Positions 12,456 through 25,600 are shown, counted from the stretch's first letter. The stretch: DNA of 64,000 nt from Gryganskiella cystojenkinii (GCA_015852425.1 JAAAIG010000071.1:1-64000), one strand, 5' to 3'. A program made the numbers and translations. The notes: generated from the letters alone by a model not told the origin.

Positions 12456-14153
12456 GACTGCCGGGGAATCAAAGAATGCGCGTTTTTTCTTGGTGGTCAC
12501 AGATGGAGAGAGCGAACTAAGATATGTGGATAGGGAGAGGAGGTGAAAAGGAGAAAAAAGAAGAAAGGGATCTTCTGCACATTGTCGGAGAAAAAAAACA
12601 AGCGCGATGAACGAAATGGGATTGTCCTGTTTGCCAATGTCGAATCAACCCAGCAAAAGGGTCAATCACCCTTCTTAGACGGAAACAGGACCGACAGGAC
12701 AGAAAAACAAAAAAGTGACTGACAGGATAGTCCAGGAGGGATCCCAATGTTAAAGGAATCGTACATTTTTCATATCGTGCACGTTCATATCCGCACAAAA
12801 AGAACGAAAAGAATGACATCTCCCCTTGCTTCCCTGTCCCTTTCTGCTGTCCATTTTTTGTTGGTGAAGGCCATCCATTGGAGAAATGGGACCAGCAGAA
12901 GCAGTAAAAAAGGTGGGTGAACGCGCACCCCCTCTCCTTTTTTGTCTGCTCAGGCGATCTTTTAAGTTTGTTCAATCAACTTTTAAATCTAAATGCTGAG
13001 GGTTTTCAGGGACAACCCTCGTTTTATTCTCTTGCGTCAATAATGACATCGAAAGACTTCAAAGGGACGTGCGCGTCTTCAGATCGGCGGGTCAGTTCTG
13101 AAAACGCGCTTCATTTCAATCCGCAACACGGTACCCACTGCACCCCACTCTTTTCTTACAGTTCTGACGTTTTCTTGTCCAAGCATCCTTGCCTTACTGC
13201 AGGTTGTTCATCTCGTTTCAAGTGTTCTCCCCCAAACAAACGAAAAACCACTTCAACTGGAACTGCGTTCTTCACTGTTTGTTCTTTTTATTTATTTTGT
13301 GTTCTGGTGACAACCAGCCCGACTAACCCCCTTTTTTCTCTCTACAGAGGACTACAACAATGAAATATACCTATCCGCCTTTCCTGCATCATTTTTGATC
13401 CACCCACGCCTGCGTTATTCAATTGTCGCCCCAGGTGAGTGACCTGCAGTCACCATACACAACCCCAGAGGCCTCCATCCTTTCCCCGATCTGGGTCCGG
13501 TGACCCCGCATAATCGTCAATCCAGGAAAATTCCATATTTCAATACAGCAAACACGCGCCTGAGCTGATATCCTTACCCAATATTGCATGATGAGGCGTT
13601 CCTGAGTCTTTACACAGTGATCGGAAGAGAACCAGATACCTTCTTTCTCTCTCCCTCTCTCTTTCGGTCATAAGTCCTTTCCGCGGAAATGCAGGCAACT
13701 GGTGCAGTAACTACCGCGTCTTCGGCAAAGTTAGATCAGTATAACGGGTAAGCTCAACACGGAGACAATAAGAAAACGGTCTTTCTGAAACTCCGTGCTC
13801 GCATGTACTGTTCCACGTGGAGAAAATGGCTCCAAAGCAAAGGGGTTTTGTTCCTTCCCGAGACAACAAAAAACAACGACGATAAACAACATTATTAATG
13901 AGAAAATGGTGCAATAACGGCTTAAGTTAACAAGGAAGGGGTTTGGATGTTGTCTCCTATGCCTTGAGCTCCTCGATTATTTCGCAGAAGATCACTTCTT
14001 AAAGTAGCCAACAATATCCGACAAACATTTTCCAGCAGTTGAACGAATGAGATGATACGTTTTGATGTGTGGTGACATGCTCAATCCGAGATCTTTTTTT
14101 ACTGCGGGATAAAAAAACACAGACTGCACATGCTGGCAGAAACGTTTCGATAT
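12456..14153. other. Intergenic region without a convincing gene
   Basis: About 1.7 kb upstream of the large disordered-protein gene and downstream of eL42. All open frames here are short and read through low-complexity sequence. One exon-like block on the + strand, about 13348–13434, is bounded by TCTCTCTACAG| and |GTGAGTGACC but holds only a 12-codon frame (ATG at 13361). It may be an untranslated exon of an unseen transcript. I recognise no structured RNA. Confidence 0.5.
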
Positions 14154-15483
14154 TTAGAAAGTAAGAGCCTGACCTGTAGTCCAGACAGAGAAAGAGAAAA
14201 TCAATAAAGGTGTTAGTAAGCTTAACTTCAAGATCTCCTTGCGACATTCCAGGTCCGATCTTCCTTGCTATTCGGTTCAAACGGAACTTACCCTTCTGCT
14301 TGCGGTCACCACCGAGCTCGAAGTGCTTGCAGCGCTTCAAGGCGATCTGGTGCTTGTACTTGCAGACCTGGCACTCCAAACGAAGGACGACCTTCTTGGT
14401 GGTCTTGGCCTTCTTGTGGAAGACGGGCTTGGTCTGACCACCATAACCGGACTGCTTCCGGTCATAACGACGCTTTCCTGTAGCAATGTTTTCCAAAATG
14501 AATTCGTAGTGGCGCGCAACAAGTGTATCCAGAACGTTTGTTGATATTCCAAAGAGTTTTTTCAGGAGCGATTGGCGAGGTCCCCAGTTGAGATGTTGCA
14601 GATTGGCGTGAAGGGGGTTCGTTCGACGGATCCACGGTAATAGAGTATCCAGAGCGAGAAGGAATGAGAAGAGATAGGAAAGAAGAAAAAGAATAGATCG
14701 TTGTTAACCATCTAGCCTTCGGATCTGTTCGACAGTACGCTGTTATTGCCCTGAATATAAAACAGACGACAAGGTCAAAAAGTAAAGAGCTGTTTACCCT
14801 GGGCGAAGAGAGAGGCCTTTCCGGTCTTGTACTGGGAGACCTTGTGGGCGGTGTGCTTCTTGCACGTCTTGCCCTTGCAGTAGGTGTTTCTGGTCTTAGG
14901 AACGTTAACCTAAAGAGATTCGATCGTTCCAGCACAAGCGATGATGGTTTGTGTGAGTTCAACAGTTTCGCTCCATGCATGTCTCTTTTTAAGTAATGGC
15001 ATCCAGTTCCTTGTTCTTTCTTTGCTCGTTGACTATTAACATCCTGGACGTTCAAGTGGTTGATGCAGGCTTTAGGTATAGCAGGCTCCAAGTATGCCCG
15101 ACCAGACCTAACGAGCCAAGTGCCGCCATGCAATCCGGGTTTATTGAATAGAGATGCTGTTATGTTTCCGATTGCTGATAAAGAGTCGAATCATAAATTC
15201 TTCCTGTCGAAAGGAGTTGAATCATAACTTCATCCTGCTGGAAGACAATCCCCAGGTTTAATGCCATGCCATGCAGGCTCGTTCCATCTTGCATCCTGGG
15301 TGCGATCGCCATCAGCCTTTCTTGAGGTTGAAAATAAAAATAAAATGTCGATCTCGAGTTGATTATGACGGATACGTCTGCGAGGGTGTCGAAATGGCGA
15401 TGGTTCGATCGTTGGGTGGATGGATGGGTTCCCGCTAATAATTCAACCATGGATGTGCATCCTAGGATCCGACTCTGTACCAT
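14154..15483 (-). CDS. RPL42: 60S ribosomal protein eL42 (L44/L36a)
   Basis: Zinc-binding protein of the large ribosomal subunit at the E site. Exons: 14798–14909 ([20 protein letters not shown]…), 14292–14477 ([13 protein letters not shown]…) and 14154–14173 (QALTF, stop). The four conserved Cys appear as CKGKTC and CQVCKYK plus KRCKHF. The total with an initiator Met is 106 aa, the usual length. As in many fungi, the ATG must sit alone in an upstream exon, because sequence before VNV is an acceptor (TTTAG|GTTAAC). The best candidate is ATG at 15481–15483 followed by GTACAG, in a pyrimidine-rich context, giving a 571-bp first intron. A weaker alternative is 15448–15450 followed by GTTGAA. 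The body is certain; the ATG exon is inferred. Confidence 0.93.
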
Positions 15484-15649
15484 TTCGATTAAGAGGAAAG
15501 AGAGACTGCTTCCATATTCAGACTCCTGCATACCAAATAGGGAAAGAAGTTGAATAAAATAAATTCGCCAAGCCACATTTTCTGTTTTACTCAGGTTTTT
15601 ACCAATTATATTCCATATTTTTTAAATTGTGTATTTTAATAATTTTTAA

Positions 15650-16903
15650 TCATGGCTTTATCTTCTTCTTTTCTGGGGCCAGGATATATTCACCCCGCCC
15701 ACACCAGAATTTGGGACCAATGATATCAATATGATCAATCACCACTCCTTTCTTCATACGCTTGAACCCTGGTGGTGCTTGGAATTCCTTTGTACCATCG
15801 ACAACAGAGTCGCCTGGGTTGTCATCAGAACCGCCCTCTTCGGCATCCAGTGGCCGCTTGTTATCACTAGTAGCACCCGGTGTCTCTGCTGTCTCTGGGA
15901 GTTCTTCTTCGACAGAAGTCGCTTCAGAGTCGTTGGCCGCCATTGTGGGTGTCTCTGTCGCTGATGCATCCGCGACTGTTGATCCTGGGAGAGTCTCGGG
16001 TAGTGTGGGTATAATGTGATCCTTGTCCAGACTCTTAAGGATATGCTCTCTCAACAGGACACTCCCTTTCCTGAAAATTGCGGGTAACTTGCTGTAATTG
16101 GTGTTAAACTCTGTGAACAGCATCTCATTCTTATCTTTAGAGTCGGTGCCCTATGTATACATACGAAAGTAAGGGGTAGTTAGAAAATATGGGCGCAGTA
16201 CGTTACGGCATGATAAGCGTTGACTCAGGATGACATTTTTTTCTTATTCTTTTCCCTTACCGAAAGCCGGACCTCGGCCGCTTTGGGAGTCATGCCTCCC
16301 TTTTCGACCAGTGCCCAGAATGAAGTGTTGAACAAGTTGTTGATATGAGTATCAGCCTGACGCCACGCGAAATAATCCTTGACTTCTACCTCGGAGGGAT
16401 ACAGGACCGCGCGTCCATCAAACACAGGTGGGTAGAGGGGTCGTTTTGAATCTGTAAAATAGTCGTTCCAGTAATAAACATAGGCCGAGGTGAAGAGCGA
16501 TACAACAGTCGAGACGATCTTGGACTCTCGTCGTTGATAGAGATCTGTGGATTTGCGGAACAGGAATGAGTACTCGTCTGATTCTCCAAAGGCCAGGACG
16601 ATATCATCAAGCTCGTGCATGACAGATCGGGCAGCATGATTCATGAGGTTCAGAGCACGGACGTCATTTGGTTTTGTGAATTCGTGGGCAGCAGAGAACC
16701 TAATACAGCAGAAGTTTGCAGAGTAAAGTCAGTCGATCGAATTCTAGGTCTGATCTTATTCCTAGGCGCTAAATGTGAATGAAGAGACGAATAGTTTACT
16801 TGTGGAACCCTTTGCCATCGACGCGAACGAGAATGAAGACATTGCGGAGGAGTTTGTCGTCGGTCTCGAACTCCTTAACGTATTCGTATTTTGATTTTGC
16901 CAT
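15650..16903 (-). CDS. THG1: tRNA-His guanylyltransferase
   Basis: Adds the extra G(−1) to tRNA-His in 3'-5' polymerisation. Exons 16800–16903, 16261–16699 and 15650–16150 join in frame to give 347 aa. The start MAKSKYEYVKEFE is the family's standard N-terminus. Metal-binding and catalytic segments are present: LVRVDGKGFHKFSAAHEF (first Asp) and AFGESDEYSFLF (Asp/Glu pair). The conserved RRESKIVSTVVSLFTSAYV and NNLFNTSFWALVEKGGMT follow. The C-terminal part carries an acidic, Ser/Thr/Pro-rich insert of about 75 residues (PETLPGSTVADAS…) before the conserved end (FKRMKKGVVIDHIDIIG…). It lies head to head with the 17.8-kb gene across about 875 bp and upstream of eL42 on the same strand. Confidence 0.96.
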
Positions 16904-17100
16904 GTGGAAGGGTTGATTAGGCAAAAGGATGGAATCATAGGGAAAGTTGATTTCGGTTGCATTTTTGGGCAGAACAAAAAGTGGTGGCGGTGACTGTCTT
17001 TTTCTTTTTGTGGAGGTAGCCTGAACGTTGGATGGTCAAAACAAGCGATGTTCTCCTTAGTCTTTTCACAAGTAGCCCCTAAGTTTGTCCGCGGTTGTTG

Positions 17101-17120
17101 TTGTGTTGTGTTGTGTTGTG
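17101..17120. repeat. (TTGTG)4 microsatellite
   Basis: Four exact TTGTG units within a wider TTG-rich stretch in the divergent spacer between THG1 and the coiled-coil protein gene. Confidence 0.85.
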
Positions 17121-17725
17121 TTGTTGTTTGTTGTGTCTTTTGTTGACCCTATTCTTGTCAGCCTTTTCGAGTCAACTGACGAGCACGATGCAGGTCACTT
17201 TCTCCCCTTTCTTCACCCCCTTTTCTTTTTTAATCACTCTTTGAAGACACAAAAGCAGAGCTATTCAGGGCGGGGTCGATCTTTACATGTCGCCATCCCT
17301 GTCTTAGAAGTCCAGGTGTTGCACCCACGCTAGACTACCGAACAACTGGAGGAGACTGTACACGCTGACTTCGTCATTGTCTGATCACTCTGTCACTCTG
17401 TCACTCCCGCCCAACCTCAGCCAGAAAACACAAGCACAAAGGGGAGACAGTCAATCAACCCTTTTTTTTAATTGCTATCTTCTTTTTTTTTGTTTCTTTA
17501 CTTCATCCACTTCGTTCCCATCCCCTCCACCTCCTCCACTCCTTATCTTGCCAACGAATCTCCATCCACTGTTCAACGCCAATCGACGTTTGAAACACCC
17601 CAGTGCAGATAGACGAGGTAGATCTCATTGACACAGCCCCTTCCTTTCGCCATCCGTCCTCCAAGTTCGCTTCTCCTCTCACTAATGATCTTCACCTTCC
17701 TCCTCTCGACCACCTCTCCGTTATA

Positions 17726-17749
17726 ACACACACACACACACACACACAC
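17726..17749. repeat. (AC)12 microsatellite in 5' leader
   Basis: Twelve AC units ending 29 bp before the ATG at 17779, so probably transcribed in the 5' leader of the downstream gene. Confidence 0.9.
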
Positions 17750-17778
17750 GCACATACATAGAAGAACAATTATTCCAC

Positions 17779-20700
17779 ATGAACCACAGTGAACCAGTGT
17801 ATTACGAGGGACATCATGATCAGTTTGATGACCTCCCCCTGGACAACGACGAGGAATACCGCGAGGATATGTTTCTAAGGCAACACTACAGTCGGCCTAT
17901 GGTTGGTGGTTTGGGACTCGTCCATGACGACGACGACTCTGACGATGACGGCAGCTTCAGTTATATCCGTAATCATCAAGGTCGCCATGATTTCCACGAA
18001 GGCGACGACGATATCGAAGAGGAGGACGAGGACGAATACGATGAAGTAGATATGGATCAACACAGTATCCATCTCTTGAGCGGCTCACTTTCCGTCCGTA
18101 GTCCATTCTTGGACGCCATCCGTGAAGAAGAGGACGAAGAACCCGTGTTCACAAAGCCCTCAAGTTACCCAAGTCTAGGATCAGGTCGGTACCTGAATCG
18201 ACGCAGTGGAGAAGGGTTTGGAGCTTGGAGTGCTCGTAATTCACCCCTGGGTGTCACCAAAGAAGACCAACACGCCGCAGATGACCAACAGCAGGCTAAT
18301 TATAACAACTCAAACCAGAGCGAGGGCAGTAAACCTCGTGGACCTCGACCACCGATCATGTTAGGCAAACCACGATCCAGCACAACCAGTTCTTCTTCTT
18401 CACCACTCGCAAAAGTCACTAATGGCTTTGAGATCCCCTCCACATCCGCCGAACAGAATACAGGAGTCAGAGACACTCAAGATTCGTCCGAGAGTTCAAT
18501 CCAAGATCTGGAGGTCAAGAGAGTCCTCGAAGGCGCCGCTGCTTTGGCCTCGAGCAATTCCTCTCTTGCAGCGGCTGCAACTGCGGACGATGACCGAGAC
18601 GAATTAGCAACCACGACAAAATCCACAGACTCGACACCCCTCCCGTCCGTCTTCAGCCCTAATACAGTCTCCCTCTCTGCCAACCACCACGGCACATCCA
18701 CCGAAATCGACTCTTCCGATCCAGCCGTATCCTTTGGACATGACACTCAAAAGTCCATCGACGACTTTTTCGGTATGGTCAAGTCTGATTTGGATAAGCG
18801 TATCCAAGAGGCGATCCAGGAGGTCGAACAAAAGTTTTTGCAACGCGTCCAAAGATTGGAGGAACACACAGCTGTACTTGCAGGAACGCCCGAGGACCTC
18901 GCCGCTGGCGGCGGCACTGCCAGCATCAAGTCTGGATCTCTTATGGAGTCCCTGACACGTCCGCTCCCTGCTCATCAAAACCCTGGTGGTTCTTTGGCAC
19001 TGAGAAAGGAGATTTTGTCACATGTGACTGAAAAGGTCGGCGACCTGGACCTGCGTGTCAACCAGATGGAGGTCTTGGTCTCTTACAAATTGGTCGATAT
19101 TGAGTCCAAGGTGAGAGTCCCATCTTTTGATATGCCTGATTGTTAATTTGTTTGAGCTTATTATAGTCAATATCCTGACACTTTTTTTTTTTTTTTTTTG
19201 CATATTTCATCTCCCAGGTTCAAGACCTTCATGGCGCTCATAACTCCATAGCTCAAAAAGTGCATCAAGTAGCCCAGTCTCACAGGTCTAATATGCAAGG
19301 TCTTCGAGCCGGTGAACTTGTCGGTCATGACACCATCCGAGCGGAGGAGCAACGTGTTGCAAATGCGATAAAGCCCTATCGAGAGATCGATGCCGAGGGT
19401 CGCGGCGCAAGTGCGTACTTGCAAGAGCTCGGGAATGAGGGTACTGTCAGTCTCAAGAGAAACAACACTCTGATCGCAGACCAATCCTCTGCTATTGTCG
19501 AGCTCCGAAACGAGCTTCATTCACTCGGCATGCAATATCAAGAATTGAACGACGGTCTATTAACCGATCTTATGAGCCAGATGCGAGACGCCAAATTGAT
19601 CCTCTTCCAGACCGTGGATGAGGTGGATGGTCGCATCAGCAAACGAGTCGACCGAATTGAGGCCGAGATGCATTCCAAGTTACTGAGTGAGATTGAAGGT
19701 CGAGTCGCAGAACGTGTTCGTGCCATGGAGCAGACCTCGTCTCGGCTGGAGAGGTGCTTCGACAAGATGGAGGGACGTCTCGGTGCACTGGAGACCGTAC
19801 TGGCGTCCAAAAGGCCAAGGCCCGAGAGTATGTACCAGCTGCTCCAACAACAGCTTCAACAACAGCAGCAGCAAGAGGAAGAGAGTGGTATTGCACCGCA
19901 TGCAGGTACTTTTGCCGGATTTTCCTCTAGTCCCTCGTCTTCTGATCATCGATCGGTGACATCTTCAAATCTTTTTTCTGCGCCAGATTCGCCTGCAACT
20001 GCATACACTCGACCACGTCGTCGCACCCTTGCCGAGAATGGTTATGCTCCGTACGACAGCTCGACGATCCGACAGGACTCTGGAGATGAACAATTGATGA
20101 TGTTGGAGACCGCATCGACACAGACAACATTAAAGCGAGGGAACGGTAGTAGTGACGATAGCTTAGTTCATTATCAACCGTACAATCCCGCAAACCATCC
20201 CATGGTTGCGAGTCCTCTTGAAGGGTTCGTGAGTCCCACACAGGGACAGCCCGTTTGGTCTCCACTCCGAGGTGCCTCCGCCCCTACAGTCCCTCAAGCT
20301 CTCTCAAGCGGCGGCTCAAGCAACAGTAACAGCAACAGCAACAGTTCGGCAGTCGTTGCATCACCCCTCGAACGGAGCACTGTCATTGGCAACCGGATGG
20401 GAACGATCCACCCTGAATACCAACCCAGGACCAGTTACATTCCAGCAACCCCATCGACGCCCGTGAAGGACAGAATCCAGAACAGCGGTGTTCTTTCATC
20501 GTCTCCGATGACTGGAAGTGGAAATCAACAGTCATCTCTCGGACAGGGACAAGGCTCAAGGGTCCGAAGGGTTTCATTGCCAAGTTTTGATGCTAATAGC
20601 CTCTCTGCGTTAAAGTCGGTCAAGGCTTCGGCTGCCGCGGCTTCTGAGACTCCTGCTTCAACCTCGATTGTCACGACAACAACCACAACCACGACCATGA

Positions 20701-21071
20701 CAGCTCAGACAAACAGCAGTCGGACTTCAGGCCTTCCAGCCGGCGGCAACGTTAGTGTCAAGTCAACGTCCTCTCTTTTGACAGCAAAACTGAACGCTGC
20801 GTCATCAGGTCTCAGCTCAGGAGATAGTCCAACAAGTCCAAGCTCAAGTCATGGCAGCGCGAGCGGAGGACCAACGACAGCGGTCACGTCAACAATGCAA
20901 CGAGCCATGACCTTCGATACTCTGCACACGCAAGCTTCGACCACGTCGACAATCACAAAGACGGTCAAGACGCCGGTACAGGGTCCGTCATCCTATCGGG
21001 AGCTACTTCATTTCTGGAAAGCTGGAGGTAGTGGTAGTGGTAACGGAGGTAGTAACGGTGGTCAGCCATAA
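17779..21071 (+). CDS. Acidic, disordered and coiled-coil protein, unknown function
   Basis: Exons 17779–19110 and 19218–21071 (GAGTCCAAG|gtgaga…ctcccag|GTTCAAG, phase 0) give about 1,061 aa. The N-terminus is rich in Asp/Glu (DDDSDDDG, DIEEEDEDEYDEVD). A Ser-rich disordered stretch follows. A helical region of about 300 residues spans the intron (roughly 18760–19850), with heptad-like segments such as DDFFGMVKSDLDKRIQEAIQ and VDRIEAEMHSKLLSEIEG, predicting a long coiled coil. The C-terminal third is Ser/Thr/Gly-rich. I recognise no catalytic domain. The coiled coil suggests a scaffold or cytoskeleton-related role, which is inference only. The ATG is the first in frame after a pyrimidine-rich leader. 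Confidence 0.85.
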
Positions 21072-21597
21072 TCAGTGAATGGCAATGTAGTACGCGAATG
21101 GTTGCCTGACAAGGAGACGAACAATAAAGGTACGCTATCATGTCTTTTCAACAGACACGACTATGACGCGTTTTGTCTCGATCTTAGTCTTCACAGCTGA
21201 TAGAAGATCAGTCCTCCTTCTGCTTCATTAGATCTTTTTTGTTCCATCCTGTCCACCTCCAGACTGGTGTCTCCTTTCATCTCGTTCAGCCGTTGCACAG
21301 ATCGCTCACTCTCTCTGTTCATTCATTTATAGTCTACCCTTTCCTCGAACGTGAGCCCATGTCATCATCTCAAACGGAAATCGATCGCCAACCACGTTTG
21401 TGTCTCCGAAATACCTTCTCAGTTCAGTAATCTCTTAGCTTGGTTCACATTCATTTCAATTCAATCTTATATTTCTACTCTCCTCTCCATTATCATCATC
21501 AGCTTCTCATTGCGCGGTGTCCAACCGCATCTACTCCCTTAACCCCACTCAGCCGTTCATCTTCCTTTCTGCATCGTCAACATTACATCCCTCCATT

Positions 21598-22697
21598 ATG
21601 GACACTTTCGATAAAAGCACAAGCGCAAAACCTGACGCTTCGGAATCAGTGTCTCTCTTCCTTTCCTTATCCTGTATCACTCTCATGTCCCTACTCTTTG
21701 GTCGCAAGACGGCCGGGACGCGGCTTGGTACCATCAACTATGCTCGTGGCCTCGTTGTGTCTCTCTACCTAGTCTCCTGGCTGTTCTCGTTGATAGCCTC
21801 CATGTTGGCGCAGACCAACAACGGCAACCTCTTCTCTTGTCAATCCTCCATCTTTGCTTGCATCTTTCTCTACGCTCTCTCCAAGATCATCATCTACCTT
21901 TTCCTGGCGGAACGGTGTCATATCGTCACAGCCGTGGGGATCACCCGATGGAACTGTCCCATGTACAAGTTCAACATGGCGTTGCTCGTGCCTTATCTCG
22001 GGATCTTGACGCTGGCCATAGTCTACAGGAATGCGTCCTTGACCACCCACGGTGTGTGTGAGATTGGATTGCAGGAACCGGCAGCGATACCATTGATCGC
22101 GTACGATGTACTACTCTCGGGTTGGTTAACGGGTCTCTTTGTGCGAGCCTTGATATCCTCGACCTCCTTGTTGCAAGGTCCGACCAAGAGTCGATTGAGA
22201 GATGTGGCCCGTCGAACTCTGCTGGGATCGATTCTAGCCTTGATACTCTCTTGCGCCAACATTTCAATGTTGGTTTACTTTGATGGTCATGAGCGTGGTC
22301 TTATTTGTTTAGCCTCTTGTACCCTGGATGTCACTGTAAGTACCTATTGTTATATATTTTTTTTTTAAAAAAAAGGCAGCTACATTATGTTTTCTATCAT
22401 ATTATTGACTCACAACTTTTTTTTTGTTATTTTGCTATTCAGCTCAATGCGATCACAATCCACTGGGTTACATCTCGGGGAGGATCCAAGGACAATCAAA
22501 GGCTATCGCATGGAGGTGGTACCGGGTCCAAAAACGTAGGTCAGCAGTACGCGATGCAGGGATTTGGACAAGGCGGGTCGGGCGATAAGGCTGTCAACCC
22601 TTTGAACACTCATATCTCTGTCTCGATCGAGTCTTATGTGGAAGAATACTACCAAATGCACCAAGGACGGTCATTCGCGCAAGGTCGACACGACTGA
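21598..22697 (+). CDS. Multi-pass membrane protein, unknown function
   Basis: Exons 21598–22335 and 22443–22697 (GTCACT|gtaagt…attcag|CTCAAT, phase 0) encode 330 aa. There are about seven hydrophobic spans: SLFLSLSCITLMSLLF, GLVVSLYLVSWLFSLIASML, SIFACIFLYALSKIIIYLFL, KFNMALLVPYLGILTLAIVY, IPLIAYDVLLSGWLTGLFV, TLLGSILALILSCANISML and one across the intron. A hydrophilic Gly/Gln-rich tail follows. The layout resembles 7-TM proteins of unknown function common in early-diverging fungi; no GPCR class signature is visible. The first in-frame ATG is at 21598, after a pyrimidine-rich leader. The spacer from 21072 holds no gene. Confidence 0.85.
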
Positions 22698-25600
22698 GGA
22701 AGAATAATAAATCTGCAATTAAACTACGAGACTACACAAGTGTGGTCGCTATGTCTAGATGGTTCCTGCACGTATTGTTCTCTTCTTTCCATGACACGTG
22801 AAGGCTCTTGTGTCGGGTGCTTCACCAGATTCAGACACAGGTGAGGGATGTTGCGAATCTTGCCTCCCTCATCGAGGTCTTTAGTACTGACACGGAGTTG
22901 ACTTTTGCTCATAGTAGGTGCTGGTGGTCTCCTTTATCTCGCTTATGGTTCTTTTCGGGAAAGTGTCTCGCCTGCTCGAAGGAACAGTTATCCAAGGCAG
23001 CGACAACGAAGCAAGAGAAGAATTGAGTGGCATAAAGACAATCTTCAACTCGCGTGCTGTACAAATTTATCCCCCTACACTCGGTGGCTTGGCTAGGCCT
23101 GAACCACCACACTTGATTGTGTGGTGCCAGTCCTAAACCATGTAAAGTACCATAGCAAAAAAAGTCCTTGCAAACGCTAAGTTGGTCGGTGGTGAATGCA
23201 AACGGGCCCTGTTGGTCTTCATCAATCGTCGGAACATAGTGTCGCCCGCCTCTCTGGGGTTTGTATCTTGCACGTGTGTTCTTGGAAAAGGAGCGCCACC
23301 AATGCTTGATATCATGCTGATTGTCTCAAACATGGTGGTGGTACATTTCTGAAGGCAACCGACTTCTGAAGACACCGAGAGTACCCGGTCATCGCAGCTG
23401 TGTGATAATTCGCGTCATCATCATCCACCTTACTTTGGTCGTTTGTCTCGCTCGTTTTCTCTTTTCATTTGTCCGAACCTGTTTATGGCGACACAGGAGA
23501 TAAAACAAAAGTTTGATGTCGTGCCCCACAATTACCAAAGGGTGAACAAGCGAACGTTTCATTTTATTTATTTTGTGTGATCGATGGCAGCCCCAGCCCA
23601 AGGAAATAAGAGTCGAGGAAATAGAACCAGTTTTTTTTTTTTTTTTTGTCTTTGGCTCATGGTCTATCCACACACATCTTACCCACCGAGTTTGTTTCGT
23701 GCTCAAAAAAAAAAAGGAAAAAGAAAAGATGAGGTAGATGCGGCGGTGCACGGAAAAGAAACGGCGGCTGGTGGTGGTACGTTGGGCGCCCGCCTTTTGT
23801 TTTGTTTTGCCTTGTCGATTTTGTTTCCTGCCCAACTCGGCTTGCCGTTCAATCGCATAAAAGATGAGAGCCTTTCCTTTATTTGGTGTTTGTCTCTTTC
23901 CACAACCACCTGCCCCACTCGAATACGCCTATAGAAAACACAATAAAATCTGACCTCGACTTCCTGTTATTTCCAAGTCCTTTGTTGCACCGACTGAAGT
24001 GAAGTGGCACAGAGAGTAATCTGCCAGAGTACAGTAGACTATTATTGAAGTTCTGCGAGAGCAGATTAAGGGTTGGTGTCCTTTCCACGGAAAGGAAACA
24101 AACGTCGCTCGCCCTGTCGAGGGCATTGATGTTCTATCTTCAATTTTCAAGTGATCGGTACAACATGAACGATACTTTGTCCATGTGCACCCTGCTGGAG
24201 GTCCTTGGCGGAATGCGGGAATAGAAAAGTGATGGTGGAGACTGAAAAATTGTGCTCGCGTGAAAAAAGGCTGGTCAGAGTTGCCAACGTGACAATCGAC
24301 GAACGGACTTTGGCCAACTCCCTTTTTCTCGTTATGGTGCGTTATTGGGCAGTTCTCCAAGCACCGAGATAACAAACCCTGTGCCAACAATACAAAAAAG
24401 ATCGGGTGTCTTGCCGGTAAGAGCTTGAGAAGAACACAAAAGAAGGGCCAAAGTTCAGAGTAGAAATCTAAATGAGCAACTCAGCGTACCAGAGAGACGG
24501 TTCATCATTGGCAGAGAAACAGCGTTTTGAGCAAAAAAAAAATGAAATACACCATAAATAACGAATAGGGCGACCACTTTTTGTGTGTGGGAAAAAATAT
24601 TTCTTGGGCTAGACACTTCATTGGCTGGACAGCTCTTGGCCTTTCCTCCTATTGCTCTCATTCTCTATCTGTAGACACCCGCCCTCAGTCGCCTCTACTC
24701 GTCACGGTCCTCAACCTTTGCTTGTCTCCACTCTCTTGACCGAGTTGGAAGATGATTGAATTGGACAAGCCTCGTTCTCGATTCAAAAAACGAAACCGAG
24801 AAAATGAAAAAAGAAAGTCAACAGGCGAAGCATTGAAAAGAAATTTGACCAGCTGAGCGCGTGCAGTCTACGTAGTACTTATGTGCCCTGGGATCAGAAT
24901 GAAACCCTCCACAAAAACATTTGTTGGCCAATGTTGCACTGAAGGAGGACTAAAATGAAATGAACTTCGGGGCAAAGGCGAACCGTCATTTCATGTACCC
25001 TGGTTCAGGTGGAGGATAGATAGCACAATACTGACGCCTGGGCACAAGCTCCGTTCCAGGTTGCTCTTTCCAAGGACGACGGGTTTCCACGAGTGCCAAC
25101 ACTTTGAGAACTTGCCAAAAAAAAAAAAAAAAGAAGAGAAACGGACAAAGGCGGCGTAGAAAAAAAGACGGGAGATAGAACGCGCAAGATCCATGAGTTC
25201 TATTGTGCCCCCGACTCTGTCAGAACGAAAGGTGAGAGGGTTGCAGTCGAAAGCGAGAGTTTGAGTATTGATCGTGAAAGCGGATGTGGTTTTCTACGCG
25301 TGATAACGGACAGGGGAAGGAACTGTTGATGGTCGTGCACACACAAAAAGTAAGGTCCATGGTCGTAAACAAAAGCGCGCACAGAGTGGTTGGAAATGAA
25401 CGAATGTCGGAAAAGAAAAATCTACTTTTTCTTGCTCACGGAAAGGCAAAATCGCTCGCTTCTTTCCCTGTTCAGTCCACAAGAAACTATGATTCAGGGG
25501 GTTGCATGCAGGTATTTTTTATTTTATTATATTGGTGGACGACCATCGTTCTCAACAAGAACCATAATAGTTCTCTGCCCTCAAGGAGTAGAAAAAGATA

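Noticed and set aside
12517..12975. 152-codon minus-strand frame upstream of the large disordered protein
   Set aside because: Composition is low complexity, no domain or splice partner, and it lies where a promoter and leader are expected.
13575..13610. C/D-box snoRNA (ATGATGA … CTGA)
   Set aside because: The two boxes are only about 10 nt apart, too close for a guide RNA, and there is no terminal stem.
14462..15133. 223-codon minus-strand frame across eL42
   Set aside because: It reads eL42 exon 2 in the wrong frame and runs through introns; the spliced eL42 explains the sequence.
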